Assembly: GCA_949358305.1 (NCBI GenBank)
Contig: OX442321.1
Location: 1,240,001-1,304,000 of the forward strand
Reading direction: 5' to 3'
DNA length: 64,000 bases
From: Strigamia acuminata
Lineage: Eukaryota; Arthropoda; Chilopoda; Geophilomorpha; Linotaeniidae
The position numbers were made by a program, and so were the translations under genes. The notes beneath the pieces were generated by a model. It searched no databases. It saw only the letters and a program-made list of their open reading frames with translations, and was not told where the DNA came from. How positions within the stretch are numbered: position 1 is the first letter of the stretch; each line of letters begins with the position of its first letter. This document shows, in pieces, positions 32,387 through 45,500 of this stretch.

Positions 32387-32401
32387 CCACCAGGTGGCGT
32401 T
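32387..32401. promoter_or_regulatory. CTCF-like motif between the synaptopodin-2-like and CAP genes
   Basis: CACCACCAGGTGGCGT fits the CTCF core (CCASYAGRKGGCR). It sits between two convergent gene 3' ends. Similar motifs are at 18335-18350, 23009-23026 and 52551-52568. Motif match only. Confidence 0.35.
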
Positions 32402-32649
32402 GCAGCCTTATCCAGTGCTCCAACTGGGTTTTCTATAGTTTTCCCAGTTCTCGTGCAAATGCAAGGTTCATTTCTTAAGAAGGTTGTCCCACGATCACGG
32501 CTTACATGGCCTACCGTAAATACTCGTTTACAGTGAACTACGATAGGTTACGGATTACTTGGGGGGGTTCAGACTTTTGGGACACCGGGTATATCTACTC
32601 ATGGCATTTCAAAGGACAGACCTCTTAGCTTATTTTTTCATTTTTTATT

Positions 32650-33038
32650 TTTTCAACAATAGAACACAAAATCAAACTTTATGTCAAGCAAGAACACAAC
32701 AAACACCAACCTTACAATAACTTACTGGAAAAAGAGCTACTCCGTATTATTTTTAAATTCTTTCTTTATCATTGTTCAAATTATACAAACTTTAAACATA
32801 AGTTCTTAGATTTAGTATTAATTTCTTCAGAAGCTGACACATTGATTTTTGAACAAAGTGCTATTTTTAAAGACTTTAATGGATTTTGATGATCATCCCT
32901 TGTGGTCATAATGGTGATATCTTCTGTATTGTTTACAAAGTCTACAGGACTGTATTCGATGGAATAAGTACGCAACGATATTTTCTCCGAATTGTTGAAT
33001 TGTTGTTTTAACAGATCAAATAAATCTGTCTCGCTCAT
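32650..33038 (-). pseudogene. Internally deleted third copy of the LRR gene
   Basis: An 85-codon frame (32781-33038) joins two distant parts of the intact LRR protein: FDLLKQQ and RTYSIE with NTEDITIM from its middle, then QNPLKSLKIALCSKINVSAS and KSKNLCLKF from its extreme C-terminus. Nearly all LRRs between them are deleted. The downstream non-coding flank (32680-32745) also resembles that of the 5.4-6.4 kb copies, so the duplication was at DNA level. Function is unlikely. Confidence 0.75.
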
Positions 33039-33040
33039 CT

Positions 33041-36000
33041 TTGCGATAATTATCTACGTCATTCGCACTCGAACAAGATCCCAAACTCGATCTTCGAGAT
33101 CTGGAGTCATCTCGTTTGCCCCAATCGGGCAGAGATCCGTAATAACAAGCACAGGTACAACAATCTTTGATCCTGAAAAATTGATAACTCAATTGATTGA
33201 TTATACATATATCAATAACCGATAAGAAAATACTGACACATCACGCTTAGTTGGCAGTGGCAGAACGGGGTCCAAATGGTTTTTTTCCAGTTCCTAAACT
33301 GGAATGATTAAGTGATAGATTGATTTAACCTTGAATATCTGATTACATCCTGCTAAACCATACAAATAATTCAAAATAAATTCAAAATAATTCATAATTT
33401 GTGTGGAATTGGTAGGTAGCACGCTAACTGGAGCTGAAAATCGTAGTTTACATTTATATACAAATTAAAGTCAGAAAATAAAGATCAGAGAATAATGGCA
33501 CGCATGTAGGTACAGTATAACAAATTCTCGTTTTCACGAATCAGTTTTTCGGGTCCTTGCGATTCGTTACAAAGAGTTTCGACATCATTTAGCCAAAAAT
33601 GGCCGAAATCTAAAATGACTTATTCATGCGGTTTCCTTGTCAGAAAGAGCAAACTACGGTAGGTTACGCTAGGTTTGTTTAATGTACAGTCGTGGTCATA
33701 AAAATCGTTCCAGTCCAGCTTGAAGCTCACCTGCAGAATGAGCGTTTTCGGCTGTATCCACCAGGTAGTGCAAAAAATCACTGATGGGCTGTCCGTCTAA
33801 CACGAGACAGCGAATGCGTCAAAAACTTCACGACGTGTTTTGCACAAAGATACCTTACATGTGAGCAGTGGCCCTGGTTGTACTCCTCCGGACAACTGCG
33901 GCATGGCTTCCGAGAGAAAACAGTAAACGAGCATTTTTATAGAATAGAATATTTATTCGACTATCAACATTGGGAAAGGAAGAAAGGAAAATCATGACTA
34001 ATCAATTAAATTGATAAGTATTCAAATGGAGAAGAGATTATACTTGATTTAAATCAACAAGAAAATAAGTTGAGCGCAGAACAAGTGCCAAACTGAAGAA
34101 TAAAAAAGAAATAAAATAAAAAAATACTTTGCTAACTCGTTTAGCACATTCTAGGACTTAGTGAAGCTGATTTTATTGGAGGGATGAAGAAACAGCTGCC
34201 TCAGAAGTCGACTCACACGACACTCACATTTAGGGGACACAGGATGAAACAAAGGACACAAGTATTGTTGTTTTCAAAACCTAATTTTACATTTTTAACA
34301 TTAAAAATTAATGAACAATATTTTGTCTTTTTTTTTTTAAATTTAAAAATTTCATTTCTATCTGTTAATATAATATTTTTATTTCATTTATATATATGGG
34401 AACTTTTTAAATCTCCTAGAGCTAACTTGATTGAGCATCCTTTTAGGTTTAGGTACAGGTGTTAGAACTTGCCCCCTAACACTTGATCAAATGAAAAGTG
34501 TCACAGTTTAAGCGAACTAAATTCAAAGCAGCACAGAATTGGTAAAGAAGGCACAATAAAGCAGTTTGGATATTGGGAATTATAAATGGATATTTTCATC
34601 TGCTTATTTCTGTATTTCCCTGTGGAAAATAATAAAATAAAAAATTATTTTTTTTGAATTATTTTTTTGAAATTTTAAATTCTTTTCTTCTTGACATTTT
34701 AATTTACATGAATTTTCTTTCAAACTTTCTGAACTCAAAATCATAACAAAAATAAATCTAATTTTACATAATTTTGAGTTATGATTATTTTTGCCTGACC
34801 AAAAAAAAATAAAAAATACTTATAATCGATATAATGAAAATAAAAGTTAAAAATAATTTAAAAAAAAAAAAAGATGAGCCTTTGTTCCAATATTTAATAA
34901 TTTTTTTTTTCTACTAAAAAATAAAAACCAGCTCATAATAATTTATCAAATAAACTCTCAAAAGAAAGAACTTGTGCTTTTTTGTGCCTTGCCAACTAAA
35001 AGACAACAAAAATGAGCCATTTAATAAACACTCTTTGGATGTATCTAAGAATTAAATATTAAAACTGTAAATATATTATTTTTCTTACAATTATTATCAT
35101 TTATAATTATATATTTATATAGAATTAAAATATTAAAATTATTAAACAAAAATAAAAATAAAAGAAATAAACATAAAAGAGAGCGTGTAATTAAAAACAA
35201 TTTCAAAAACGTCCTCAAATTTGCATATTTAAACTCAAAAATTCATTTTTTTGTGACTAGATTAAAACAAATCCTTAACACTGAGATTCTTATTTATCAA
35301 TGAGTCAAATTAAATTTAATTAAAATAAAAAAAAATTAATTTTTTTGAAAAACAAAATCCATTGTTAATTAAGTACCAAAAAAAACAAAAACACACATTT
35401 CCCTAAAACTCGACAATAACAACAACAAATAAACAACTAAAACAAAAAGAAACCATCTTTGGACTAAATCGAATAAACCTAAAACCGTATCGTAGATTTA
35501 TAGATGCCATAGACGTGCGTCCACTGGCTGGTCAGTGGTCTTCATGTGAGCATAACCGGTTAACAATTTTTCCAAACTTAAATAAATGTTACAGAAGAAT
35601 ACAACGTGATGTACCAAAGCTCTTCTGGAAAACAAAAAAATACTTTGTCAACATACTCATCTTTCATCACCAGTGTCGGATTCATAGTCGGCAGGGGCAT
35701 TTTTTCAAACAGAAAATTAATTTTTATAATTAAAAATTAATTTTTCGAACATAAAATTCAATATTCGGATCAAAAATTAATTTTTGCAGACAAAATTAAA
35801 TTTTTCGGATCAAAAATTAAATTTTTCGGACCAAAAATTCAAAATTTGGATCAAAAATTCAAAATTCGGACCAAAAATTCAAAATTCTGACCCAAAAATT
35901 CAAATTTCGGACCCAAAAATTCATTTTTTGAAAAAAAAATTCAAAATTTGGACCCAAAAGTTCATTTTTCAAACCAAAATTCATTTTTTCGGACCAAAAT

Positions 36001-36407
36001 TTATTTTTTCCGACCAAAATTTATTTTTTCCGACCAAAATTCATTTTTTCCGACCAAAATTTATTTTTTCCGACCAAAATTCCTTTTTTTGGACCAAAAT
36101 ATATTTTTTCGGACCAAAATTCATTTGTTCGGACCAAAATTCATTTGTTCGGACCAAAATTCATTTGTTCGGACCAAAATTCATTTGTTCGGACCAAAAT
36201 TCATTTGTTCGAACCAAAATTCATTTGTTCGGACCAAAATTCATTTTTTCGGACCAAAATTCATTTTTTCGGACCAAAATTCATTTCTTCAAACCCAAAA
36301 TTCTTATTCAAGCCCCAACAGCGAACGGCAAAACCCAGCACACGGACTCGATGCGCTTTATTTCCGTCCGCGCCATGCCATAAATCCGCCACTGTTCCTC
36401 GCTTAAC
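33041..36407. other. Intergenic DNA between the LRR remnant and CAP
   Basis: Very AT-rich (34.3-35.4 kb especially). At 33690 TACAGTCGTGGTCATAAAAA resembles a Tc1/mariner terminus; a related TACAGTCGTGGACAAAGAAA lies at 58174. No gene is supported. A tandem array occupies 35780-36300. Confidence 0.45.
35780..36300. repeat. About 20-bp tandem array (TTCGGACCAAAATTCATTTG)
   Basis: About 25 copies with gradual drift (CAAAAATTCAAAATTCGGAC at the left, TTCGGACCAAAATTCATTTG at the right). It ends about 110 bp from the CAP stop codon, so it lies in or next to the CAP 3' untranslated region. Confidence 0.9.
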
Positions 36408-36579
36408 TTACCACAAACGTTCCACGTAGTTGCCCGGGAAGGTACCGAAGTATCCCGTGCGGAGAGACGACCCCACAAACCACCCGTCGTCGCATTTCTC
36501 CATCACGAAAACCGTATCCCCCTCGTGCAACTCTAATTCGTCTTCGTTTTGCGAACGATACTCGTACAGAGCGCGATAT
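36408..36579 (-). CDS. CAP: CAP terminal exon, third SH3 domain
   Basis: Encodes the C-terminal SH3 ([42 protein letters not shown], stop). This is the most conserved SH3 of the family (human YKALYSY and NEDELELKEGD). The stop TAA overlaps a consensus donor (TGTG|GTAAGT), so reading-through splicing to another 3' exon is conceivable. Confidence 0.92.
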
Positions 36580-39500
36580 CTGCAACGACAAATCGAGAAT
36601 CAAATAGCGCCCGCATCACTCAATTCTGGGCAGTGACGTAACCACTAAATACAAAAACTTCACCAATAGGAGTTAAGACAACCTTGTGGTTAATTTTATT
36701 TGATTAATAGTGGTTACGCCACCGGTTGTGGGTAAATAATTACGGGACAGGCTCCAAGTGAGTGTCAATGTGCAGCGATTGGTTCATTGGTTGTTTCTTC
36801 TCGTGGTACGTAGTATCGTTGGATTTAGCGGGCAAGTATCGCTTTGTAGCGGCGCTGTAGGAGGGAGTTGTTTGTTGATAAGATTGCGGGTTGTTTTTCT
36901 TCGGGTAAGTTGGCTGTGTGTGCGTGCTCGGCGACAAAGCCGAACCGTTCATGATCAACGAATGGCTGAAATGTTAAATACATAATTAGTTTGTATAGTA
37001 GACTTTTGTGGATGGCATTCCTCGAATTGTTACGCAAGTAATTATCAAATATGTCAAAATAAAAAATACAGAAAATAAAAATTGGTAAAAAAGGGCTGAG
37101 GAAAACATCGAATATTTTAAGAAAAAACTGAAAATACGAGAAAATTGAAGAGAAGAATCAAATTTTATTGGGGAATTGACTACGACACCAATAAAACGGT
37201 TTTTATTAGCAAAAATAATTAATTCTTATGAGAAAATTTGATTTTTATGAAAAAAATTGATTTTTATGAAAAAAATTGATTTTTATGAAAAAAATTGATT
37301 TTTATGAAAAAAATTGATTTTTATGAAAAAAATTGATTTTTATGAAAAAAATTGATTTTTATGAAAAAAATTGATTTTTATGAAAAAAATTGATTTTTAT
37401 GAAAAAAATTGATTTTTATGAAAAAAATTGATTTTTATGAAAAAAATTGATTTTTATGAAAAAAATTGATTTTTATGAAAAAAATTGATTTTTATGAAAA
37501 AAATTGATTTTTATGAAAAAAATTGATTTTTATGAAAAAAATTGATTTTTATGAGAAAAATTGATTTATTTTAAAAAAAGTTGATTTATTTTTAAACAAA
37601 TTGATTTTTTTCAGCAATAATTGATTTTTGTCAACAAAAATTGATTTTTTTTCATAAAAAATTAGTTTTTATCAACAAAAATTTATTTTTTCATCAAAAA
37701 TTGAATTTTTTCATCAAGAATTAATTTTTATTAACAAAAATTGATTTTTATCAACAAATTTTTTTTATCAAAAATTGATTTTTTCATCAAAAATTGAATT
37801 TTTTTATCAAAAATTGAATTTTTTCATCAAAAATTGAATTTTTACATCAAAAATTGAATTTTTTCATCAAAAATTGAATTTTTCATCAAAAATTGATTTT
37901 TATCAACAAAAATTGATTTCTATTCTTAATTTCTTATTTTATTGCTTTGTTGGCACAAAGATTCCACATATTCCCTCCTAAACCTCCATAATTTCCCGCG
38001 AAAAGCACAAAGCTTCTCCGCAAATGACAGGAAGCAGGAAACAATTCATTCAATACCTGACAGGATTAGCCACTGGTTTTGGCGAAACAGGTGAACTATC
38101 GAGCTCACTTGGTTCCCTGACCACATCCAAATAGGAAACCGGCACGATGCCTTCACGCGCTCCGATCCTCGCCATGTACCAATTGCGATCCACTCTTCGT
38201 GCAAGTACGACCATTTCGCCTTTGACGGCGGGCAGTTCCAATGGCGACTGCGAGTGGAAATTGTACTTCGCTTTTGCAATTCCTTCCGACATTTTCTTAG
38301 GACTCGTCGTCCGCACGTGATTGTACGGAATTATCTCCACGTACGACACCGGGAACATGCCCACCACCCCGTGGTGCTCGCCTTCGAACCAGTTCTTGTC
38401 GATGCGACGGATTATGTAAACAATGTCGCCTTTATTCAGGTTCAGTTCTTTCCCGTTCTGCGCTTGGAACTTGTATTTGGCCCTGGCAACGGTTTTCGGC
38501 TCGGGGGTCCTGCCACGAGGTGTGGGACTGACCGGCGCTTCGAAAGGGTTGTCGTAACGGTCCAAAGGAATCGGCGATTTCTGACTAGGCCTAAAATTAC
38601 AAAAATTACAAAAATTACAAAAATTATAAAAATTATAAATCAAAGTGTAAATTATTCGTGCTGAGTTTTACATTATTTAAATGCAATTTTTTTAATTTAA
38701 TTTTTTTTTTAAAAACTAGGTCATTAGGCCTATGTGATTTTATTGTCAGCACAAATTTACAATTTGTTTGCAAGAATTATCCGTACAAATAATTGTCAGC
38801 ATGTCTCCTGCTGTCCATATCGGTCATTCCGGCGATATACTTCTTCCGTCGTTCCTCTTCATAGTACTGCATCATCTATAATTCATCAAAAAAGATAATT
38901 AAAATTCGATCAAACAAAGTGGAATTCTGTTGAACATCCAGGATGTTTCCATTCATTCGTTTAAATGCCAATGACTCATTTTTATTTAGCACCGTTTATG
39001 TAGAAAGAACGTGCTACACTGATATACGTCACTGATAGAAAACAGCTTGCAGTCAAATAGTGATTCACCATCCAATTCAAATGCTCAATTATTCATTTAT
39101 TATCACTAAAAATGTTGATAAAATACCATAAAAATGAAATGACCAACTTTTACCAATTTCACTTACGAATGTCGCTAAAATGCCGGTAAAAACGGGATTT
39201 ACTGACAATTGGGTCAAATACCAGAAGAAAATAAGAAAAACAAGAAAAACAAGTGAAATAAGAAAAATAAGAAAAAAAAAATAAAAATAAAAATAAAAAA
39301 AAAAAAAATAAAGAAAATAAGGAAAATAAGAAAATAGGAAAAGTAGCACATTACTACATCGTACCATTTCCTCTTGTCTCCTTCTCAAGTCATCCTCTTC
39401 AATAAACTCCTTTTCCAATGACCTCACAGGTGTTTTATAATGGATATTCACATCAGATTCTTGATAGCGATGAGGCGACTCTATTCAACCCAACAAAAAG

Positions 39501-42500
39501 AACAAAACAAAGATCAACCCCATTCTTGCATAACATCTAGAACATCTACTTCAACCCTTAAATGAATCATCTAATGAAATGATACAGACATACAAAAACA
39601 ATTCAATTTCAAACACCATATTCTCACCTGGTCCTACATCAACGAGTGGAACTTTCGGAGGTGGAGCAGGTACAGGTGGTAAAACAGTAAGATCCACAAC
39701 GCCAGGTGCGTGATCCGAACTTAAGGACCTCGTCAGCCTCATAGGCACCGTGTACGTCGACATATCTGAAGTCATCAATCAACCAATTCAAACCCAACCG
39801 TTACAAAACAAACAAAATATGTGCTCAAAAAACCATAAACAAAATTCTAAAATCCCAAAAACAAAACCAAAAAAAAACCAAAATACCCCTCATCCACTAA
39901 ACCACCAATCACCGTGCAATTTCGTGACTCAAATCCACTATTGTATGTGCTCGTGCTTTAGGTGGAAACCACAAACTCATTCCACCTGTTCGCTTGTCTC
40001 GCAGAGTCGGTGTCAGTCTTCCGGTAGGAGACCTGGATCCCGGTCTCCGCATGATGCCTCCGTCCACCATTTTTGTCGGACTGGTCGTTCGGGTGGAAGC
40101 AGGGGTCAAGGTAAAGGTAGGGGTCAACGTCCGACCATCCACTACGTCATCCTCGTCCCCACTGGCCACGTAGCCAATGGGAGTAGGAGTAGTACAAATC
40201 AGTGGGGAATAGGTGTAAGTGCGCTGTAAATCCCGGACGTCGGCTCTTCGGGCCGGACTGGGACTTCGGCTTTCTAAAGACGCTCTGTCATACCCCAAAC
40301 TCGATCCGGTCATCTCGTTCTCTCTTTGCGGCCACGCGCTGGTTCCGACGTACTTCTTCCACAAGCGATCCAGTTTATCGTCTCCCGAAGGACTCCTTCG
40401 CCTCACCGGACTCTTTTCCCGATTCCCCGAAGTCTGAATGTACGCTCTGCTCACTTGACGTTGGTCCGGAATTTCGGGAATGTCCACTTCCCCCAAGTCG
40501 ATGGTGATATCTGGAGTACTTCTGCTCGTCACGCTGATGTACAAAAGCTTATCTTCTTCCGGAGAATCTATTTGTCTCACGTCTTCAACGCTCTCAAACT
40601 TATGCACGACCGCCTGAACATCCCCAGAACCTTTCCCAGAATAAACGTAATCCGAAACCCCGAAATCATTGCGTCTTGCTTTTCTCCCTCTCTCTTCACT
40701 CGGCGTTGTAAACACCGAAGGTTTGATCTGCACCCGAGTCAAGCTTCGGTCGCCAGAAACTGCAGAAAAGTTGCGGGGAAGGCTGTGGGTTTTGTAAGCG
40801 AGCAAATTGTCCTTCGGCAAAGCGAGTAACTTCTCTTCCTCAAACTTCTCCTTCAACTTCCGCACAGTACCATCTCCCACTTTGATGGGAACAATTCCCC
40901 GCTTCTTCGTTACTTCCGACGCGGCGCTGCTCTCGCTAACAGTTTTCCTCTTCACACTTGACCGTGAAGAGTGCGGAATCAGTTGCCACGTCCCATCCTT
41001 GGATGCTGTTCCTTCCATCAACTCAAATTTTCCTTGCAGCTTCTTCACATCTCCAGCCTTGATGCTGCTCAGGTAAAAATTGCTGACCTTTGTTTGGTGA
41101 TCCTTGAAAAACACTTCTTCATTCGCTGAAGCCTGAGCTCGAGGATCCTTAGACACATCATGAATGACCATAGAGTCCTGACTGCCCAAGTCAGACATGC
41201 AGCTCGAATGGCTCAAAGACTCTGCTTTATCCCGCATGTGACCAAAAGGAGAAATCTCATCATTGGCCCGTGACAGATCAATCGAGGATACGCTCCTTTC
41301 GGGCAAGTAACTCGGAGTGAAGTAATGAACCGGCGGTGGATACTTCTTTTGAGCAAACATGGACGAATGTTTTCCCTTCACTGGCAAATCGCTCCAAGAC
41401 GACGCCACATCTAAGTATGTCCACGGCCGCATGCCGCTGTAGTTGCTTGGAATCGATGCCGGACTCAATCGTTCAGAATCCGAATAATCGACAGTGGATG
41501 GAGTTCCCTCCCGGAAACGGAATCCCATCGAACGAGGCAAAGATTGTGACCTCTCATCCCCATCGTCCTTATTTTTCAGGATGATTCCTTCATAGCTCTC
41601 CCGTACGGACGCCACCTTGTTGTTCCACCAACATACGGGCACATTCGGATGAACCGTCACATCCCTTTCCACACCGCTACTGGACCTTGTTCTTCTCTCC
41701 GAAGTTCCTCCCCTCAGTGTTTGACCTTTGAAGCTGGATCTTGATGGTTGGCGATACGAAGGCGAAACAGAGCGCACCGATCTCCGGTAAAAAGAGGACC
41801 TCGTAAACACTTCTTCTCGCACCCCTTGTTCTTCCAGATTTTCCAAGCTGCTATACTTGTCGACAAGCTCGGACACCGATCTGGATGTCCGGTTCAAGCC
41901 GTTTCTGTCATACCCTCTTCCCCTCCACATCTTCGGGTTCGAATCGACGTAGATCCTGCGCAAATCTTCGACAGAACGATCTCGGCACCGCAATCCTCGA
42001 TCTTTTTCCATCGTCCACTGCACTTGCTCCTTGGTCTTGACTCTATAAAAGAACGCCTTCTTCCTCTGAGCGTCTTCTAATTCCGAATAGAGTTTGTCCA
42101 ACTCGCTCAAGGAAGCCGATCTCGCTGGTGGTCTTGAACTCCCGTATCGTTTCCTATTCATCTTATCCATGTCAATGAGGAACCGCTCTAACTTTGCAAT
42201 CTGATCCAAACTCGTATAGCAGTTGTGCAATTGAAGGAACCTCTCCGACTTCTTGAGCGTCCTTAAAATTGACAAAATGTAGGTGCGGTAATCGATATTC
42301 GGTGGAGAAATGCTTCGAGGTCGCGGTGACCTTGGTGACCTTCTGACAATCTCTTGACTCCGGTAAAGCCTGCCGTCCGATTTGGGCCTAACCGGAACCG
42401 TCACTCTATAAGACTCAATGGGTGGGACCTTAAAGCTCGGAGTCACCTCTCTGGGACGTCTTTCAGTGGGTCTACGACTACTGTGACCACTTTTCATCTT

Positions 42501-45500
42501 CGATTCAAACTCTTGAAACACCTTGTCGGCCTCGTAGGCCCTTCGAATGCTTTTGATGCTCCGCAACACTTGACTGACCATCGCTTGAGTATGATGTGAC
42601 TGGTGATCCATTTCACCCAAACTATGATACCCCGTTTCGCTGCTTGGAAGACTTTGTTGATCGCTCACTTTCTTACTGATCCCCACAACTGTTGGTCTAT
42701 AGATAGGCGGCGACACACCCCTAGCAATCCTCTCCGACTGATTGTGACTTAACGACTTCCAAAAAGTGCCACTTCCGGTTTCCAATTTCTTCCTCCTGTC
42801 AATTTCTATCTCCTCCAAAACCCTTTTCTTAGACTCTTCGTCTGTAACCTTTGATCTTGTCAACGTCCTCCCACGATCAGAATCCCTCGACTCCACTCCC
42901 GGTCTCCCGTATCGAATGAGGGGGGAGAGTGGACGCGAACTCGGACTAGGACTGCAGCCTCTCATAGGTGACAACGGGGGACTCTCGGAGGAATATGGCT
43001 TGGGCAGCCAATGGGGCGAAAGATGGACAGAAAGGGGTAAAGGAGGTCGTCTAGGAGGGGAAGTTGATTTGAAGATCCGCACGAGGGTCGGATGTTGTTT
43101 GGACGTGGTACGATGGGGTGGTAAAGGACTGTAACGGGGTCTTGGAGTTTGGTAGGGATTAAATCTGTCTGCAGTGTGTCTGGTGTTGCATTTGGTGGTG
43201 GGAGGAGGATTTGTATATTTCACTCTAGTGTGATACACAAACACTTCTCCACCCATGGCTGCAAATAGAATAATGGCATTTTCATCATCACTTGGATAAA
43301 CATTGCTGGCCTTCACCAAGGTGCAAACAGGTGTACACAAAACTCTGTGTAAATAAAGTGATGTGTTTTTTTGTATTCATAACAATTTTTTTTGCCAAGG
43401 TAATAGAAAGCACATTCAAAAAACAAACGAAACCCGCACGTTGCACAAAGTAAATGGAAATTAGGCCTAAATTTACAAGATTTTTGTATTTATTTCTATG
43501 ATATTTGTTTTAACAGAAATGTTTTGCTATTTTTTTTTTGTTTTTGTTTATTTCGATCTTATTATTTATAATTTAATTCACGAGGGGGATGAAGTAGACA
43601 AAAACAAAACCACATAAAGCAGAACATCGACTCTTACAACACAAAAAACACCAAAAAAATGTGTTCAAATTGGTTAAGCAAACACTTAAAGTTGGCTTAA
43701 AGGAATTAGAAACAAGCAAAATAAGTGCCCATACAGTTCAACAATACATTTTACAATGCTCCAAAATGTACAGCATTTCGTGGAATTAAGTATATTACAA
43801 ATTCCATTAGTTCGGACAGATGATAAACGGCATTGATTTGTAAACCCTCACTCCGAGATGGCGATGTTTTCGAGAAAAAAAATAAAAACACTTTTGGAGG
43901 TCAAAATTGACCCTCGGTCGGGGCAGAAAGGCTTAAATAATGCATCTCAATGTATTTTTGAACCGTATGGATAAAACAAACGACAAATATCCTCAAGTGA
44001 AAATTTTTCTTAATCAATTTGAACGCAGCTCTGAATCTAAAACTTCAACTCCCACTTTTAAACACGTGTCATTATTTATCTTAACAAAAGCAAATAATGA
44101 CCAGAAAACTCCCAAAATAATTGCATACCTTTGAGTTTGTCAGGAGCAGCTCTCCTGAATCCAGTAAGAGGTATGTCACCACCCTTCTGAATATCACGGT
44201 ACCAGGCCCGCTGCTGAGTTGGCGATGCATTGTCACCAGAATCGTGTTTTCTGTACACTAGAGTCGAGTCTGACTCATATCCATCTTTGTACGAACTGCA
44301 ATTTCAAAACAAAAGATTGTCCCTTTAGTGCCCGCAGTGGACTTGGTGCGTCACGTTCTCCCGATACCGATAATCATAGACTTTTATCCGTATCTCAGTT
44401 TGAAAATCTTTGCCCTCAAAGACACCCAATCGATTTTTTTTAATGTTTGAGGGTAATGTAATTAGGGATTTAAAAGAAATTGGGTTGCACTTCTCTATCC
44501 CCTGGCATTTCCAATTTGCAGCAAGTTAGAAGAAAGAAAAACAAAAAAAAAACCAAAAAATAAAAAAAAAACACTTTTCTCTAATGCTTCTCCAAACACC
44601 TTTTACCTTTAAGATGACAAATAATTCAACAAATCAATCCTGTATGTGTAGGCTTCACATCAAAGCTTTACAGATATCGAAATAACATTCAAATACTTGT
44701 GCCACAAACGCGCAAATTAAGAGACGACTGCAGGATTCAATTAAGGTGGAAGTAGGGGGGCAAATGCCCCCTGGTACATGTATAAAATGCGTTTTTTCGC
44801 ATCAAAATGCATTTTCGTCCAAAAAAAAGCATTTTTTTCACGAAAAATCTTTTTTTTTCACCAAAAAGCACTTTTTTTCACCAAAAAGCATTTTTTTCCA
44901 CAAAAAAAGCATTTTTTTTGCACGAAAATGTATTTTTTCCCGCAAAAATGCATTTTTTCATCAAAAAAGCATTTTTTTTGCACGAAAATGCATTTTTTTC
45001 CCGTAAAAATGCATTTTTTTCATAAAAAAGCATTTTTTTGCACAAAAATGCATTTTTTTTGCACGAAAATGCATTTTTTTTGCACGAAAATGCATTTTTT
45101 CCTGTAAAAATACACACTAAGATGCATTTTTTAACTTCACAAGAATCTTAGCTTGGGAGTTGGACTTCAGACTTCACGTTAAGCCAGCCAAACCCTCTAC
45201 CAATTACGCCACCTAAGACTCCACTAGAACCATCGATTTCTTTCTAAATGACACTGGATATTATAATTATTTTCCAAATGCCTGTCAGATACAGGATACA
45301 ATTTCAACTTGATTATAATCAGACTTAAATATTCAACTTACTATGAACCAGACGTGCTGTCTATTGATCTCGGTCCATGCTGCAATTAGAGAAACAAAAA
45401 ACAACAAACTTTAATGTCATCATCACCGCAAATTACACCTTTCAACTTTTTCACCTTTTTCAGCCATAATTTATTCTAATTTAATTTCTTTTTAACAAAA

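Noticed and set aside
33690-33935. Minus-strand exon-like segment (ISDFLHYLVDTAENAH) with acceptor and donor
   Set aside because: Splice signals look good, but no phase-consistent neighbours or family similarity were found, and a Tc1-like end is adjacent. Not reported as a gene.
39909-39985. Continuation of the giant CAP exon to a stop at 39909 as an independent gene
   Set aside because: Possible, but the CAG|GTGGAA donor in the right phase to the CAP SH3 exons makes an alternative CAP exon more likely.
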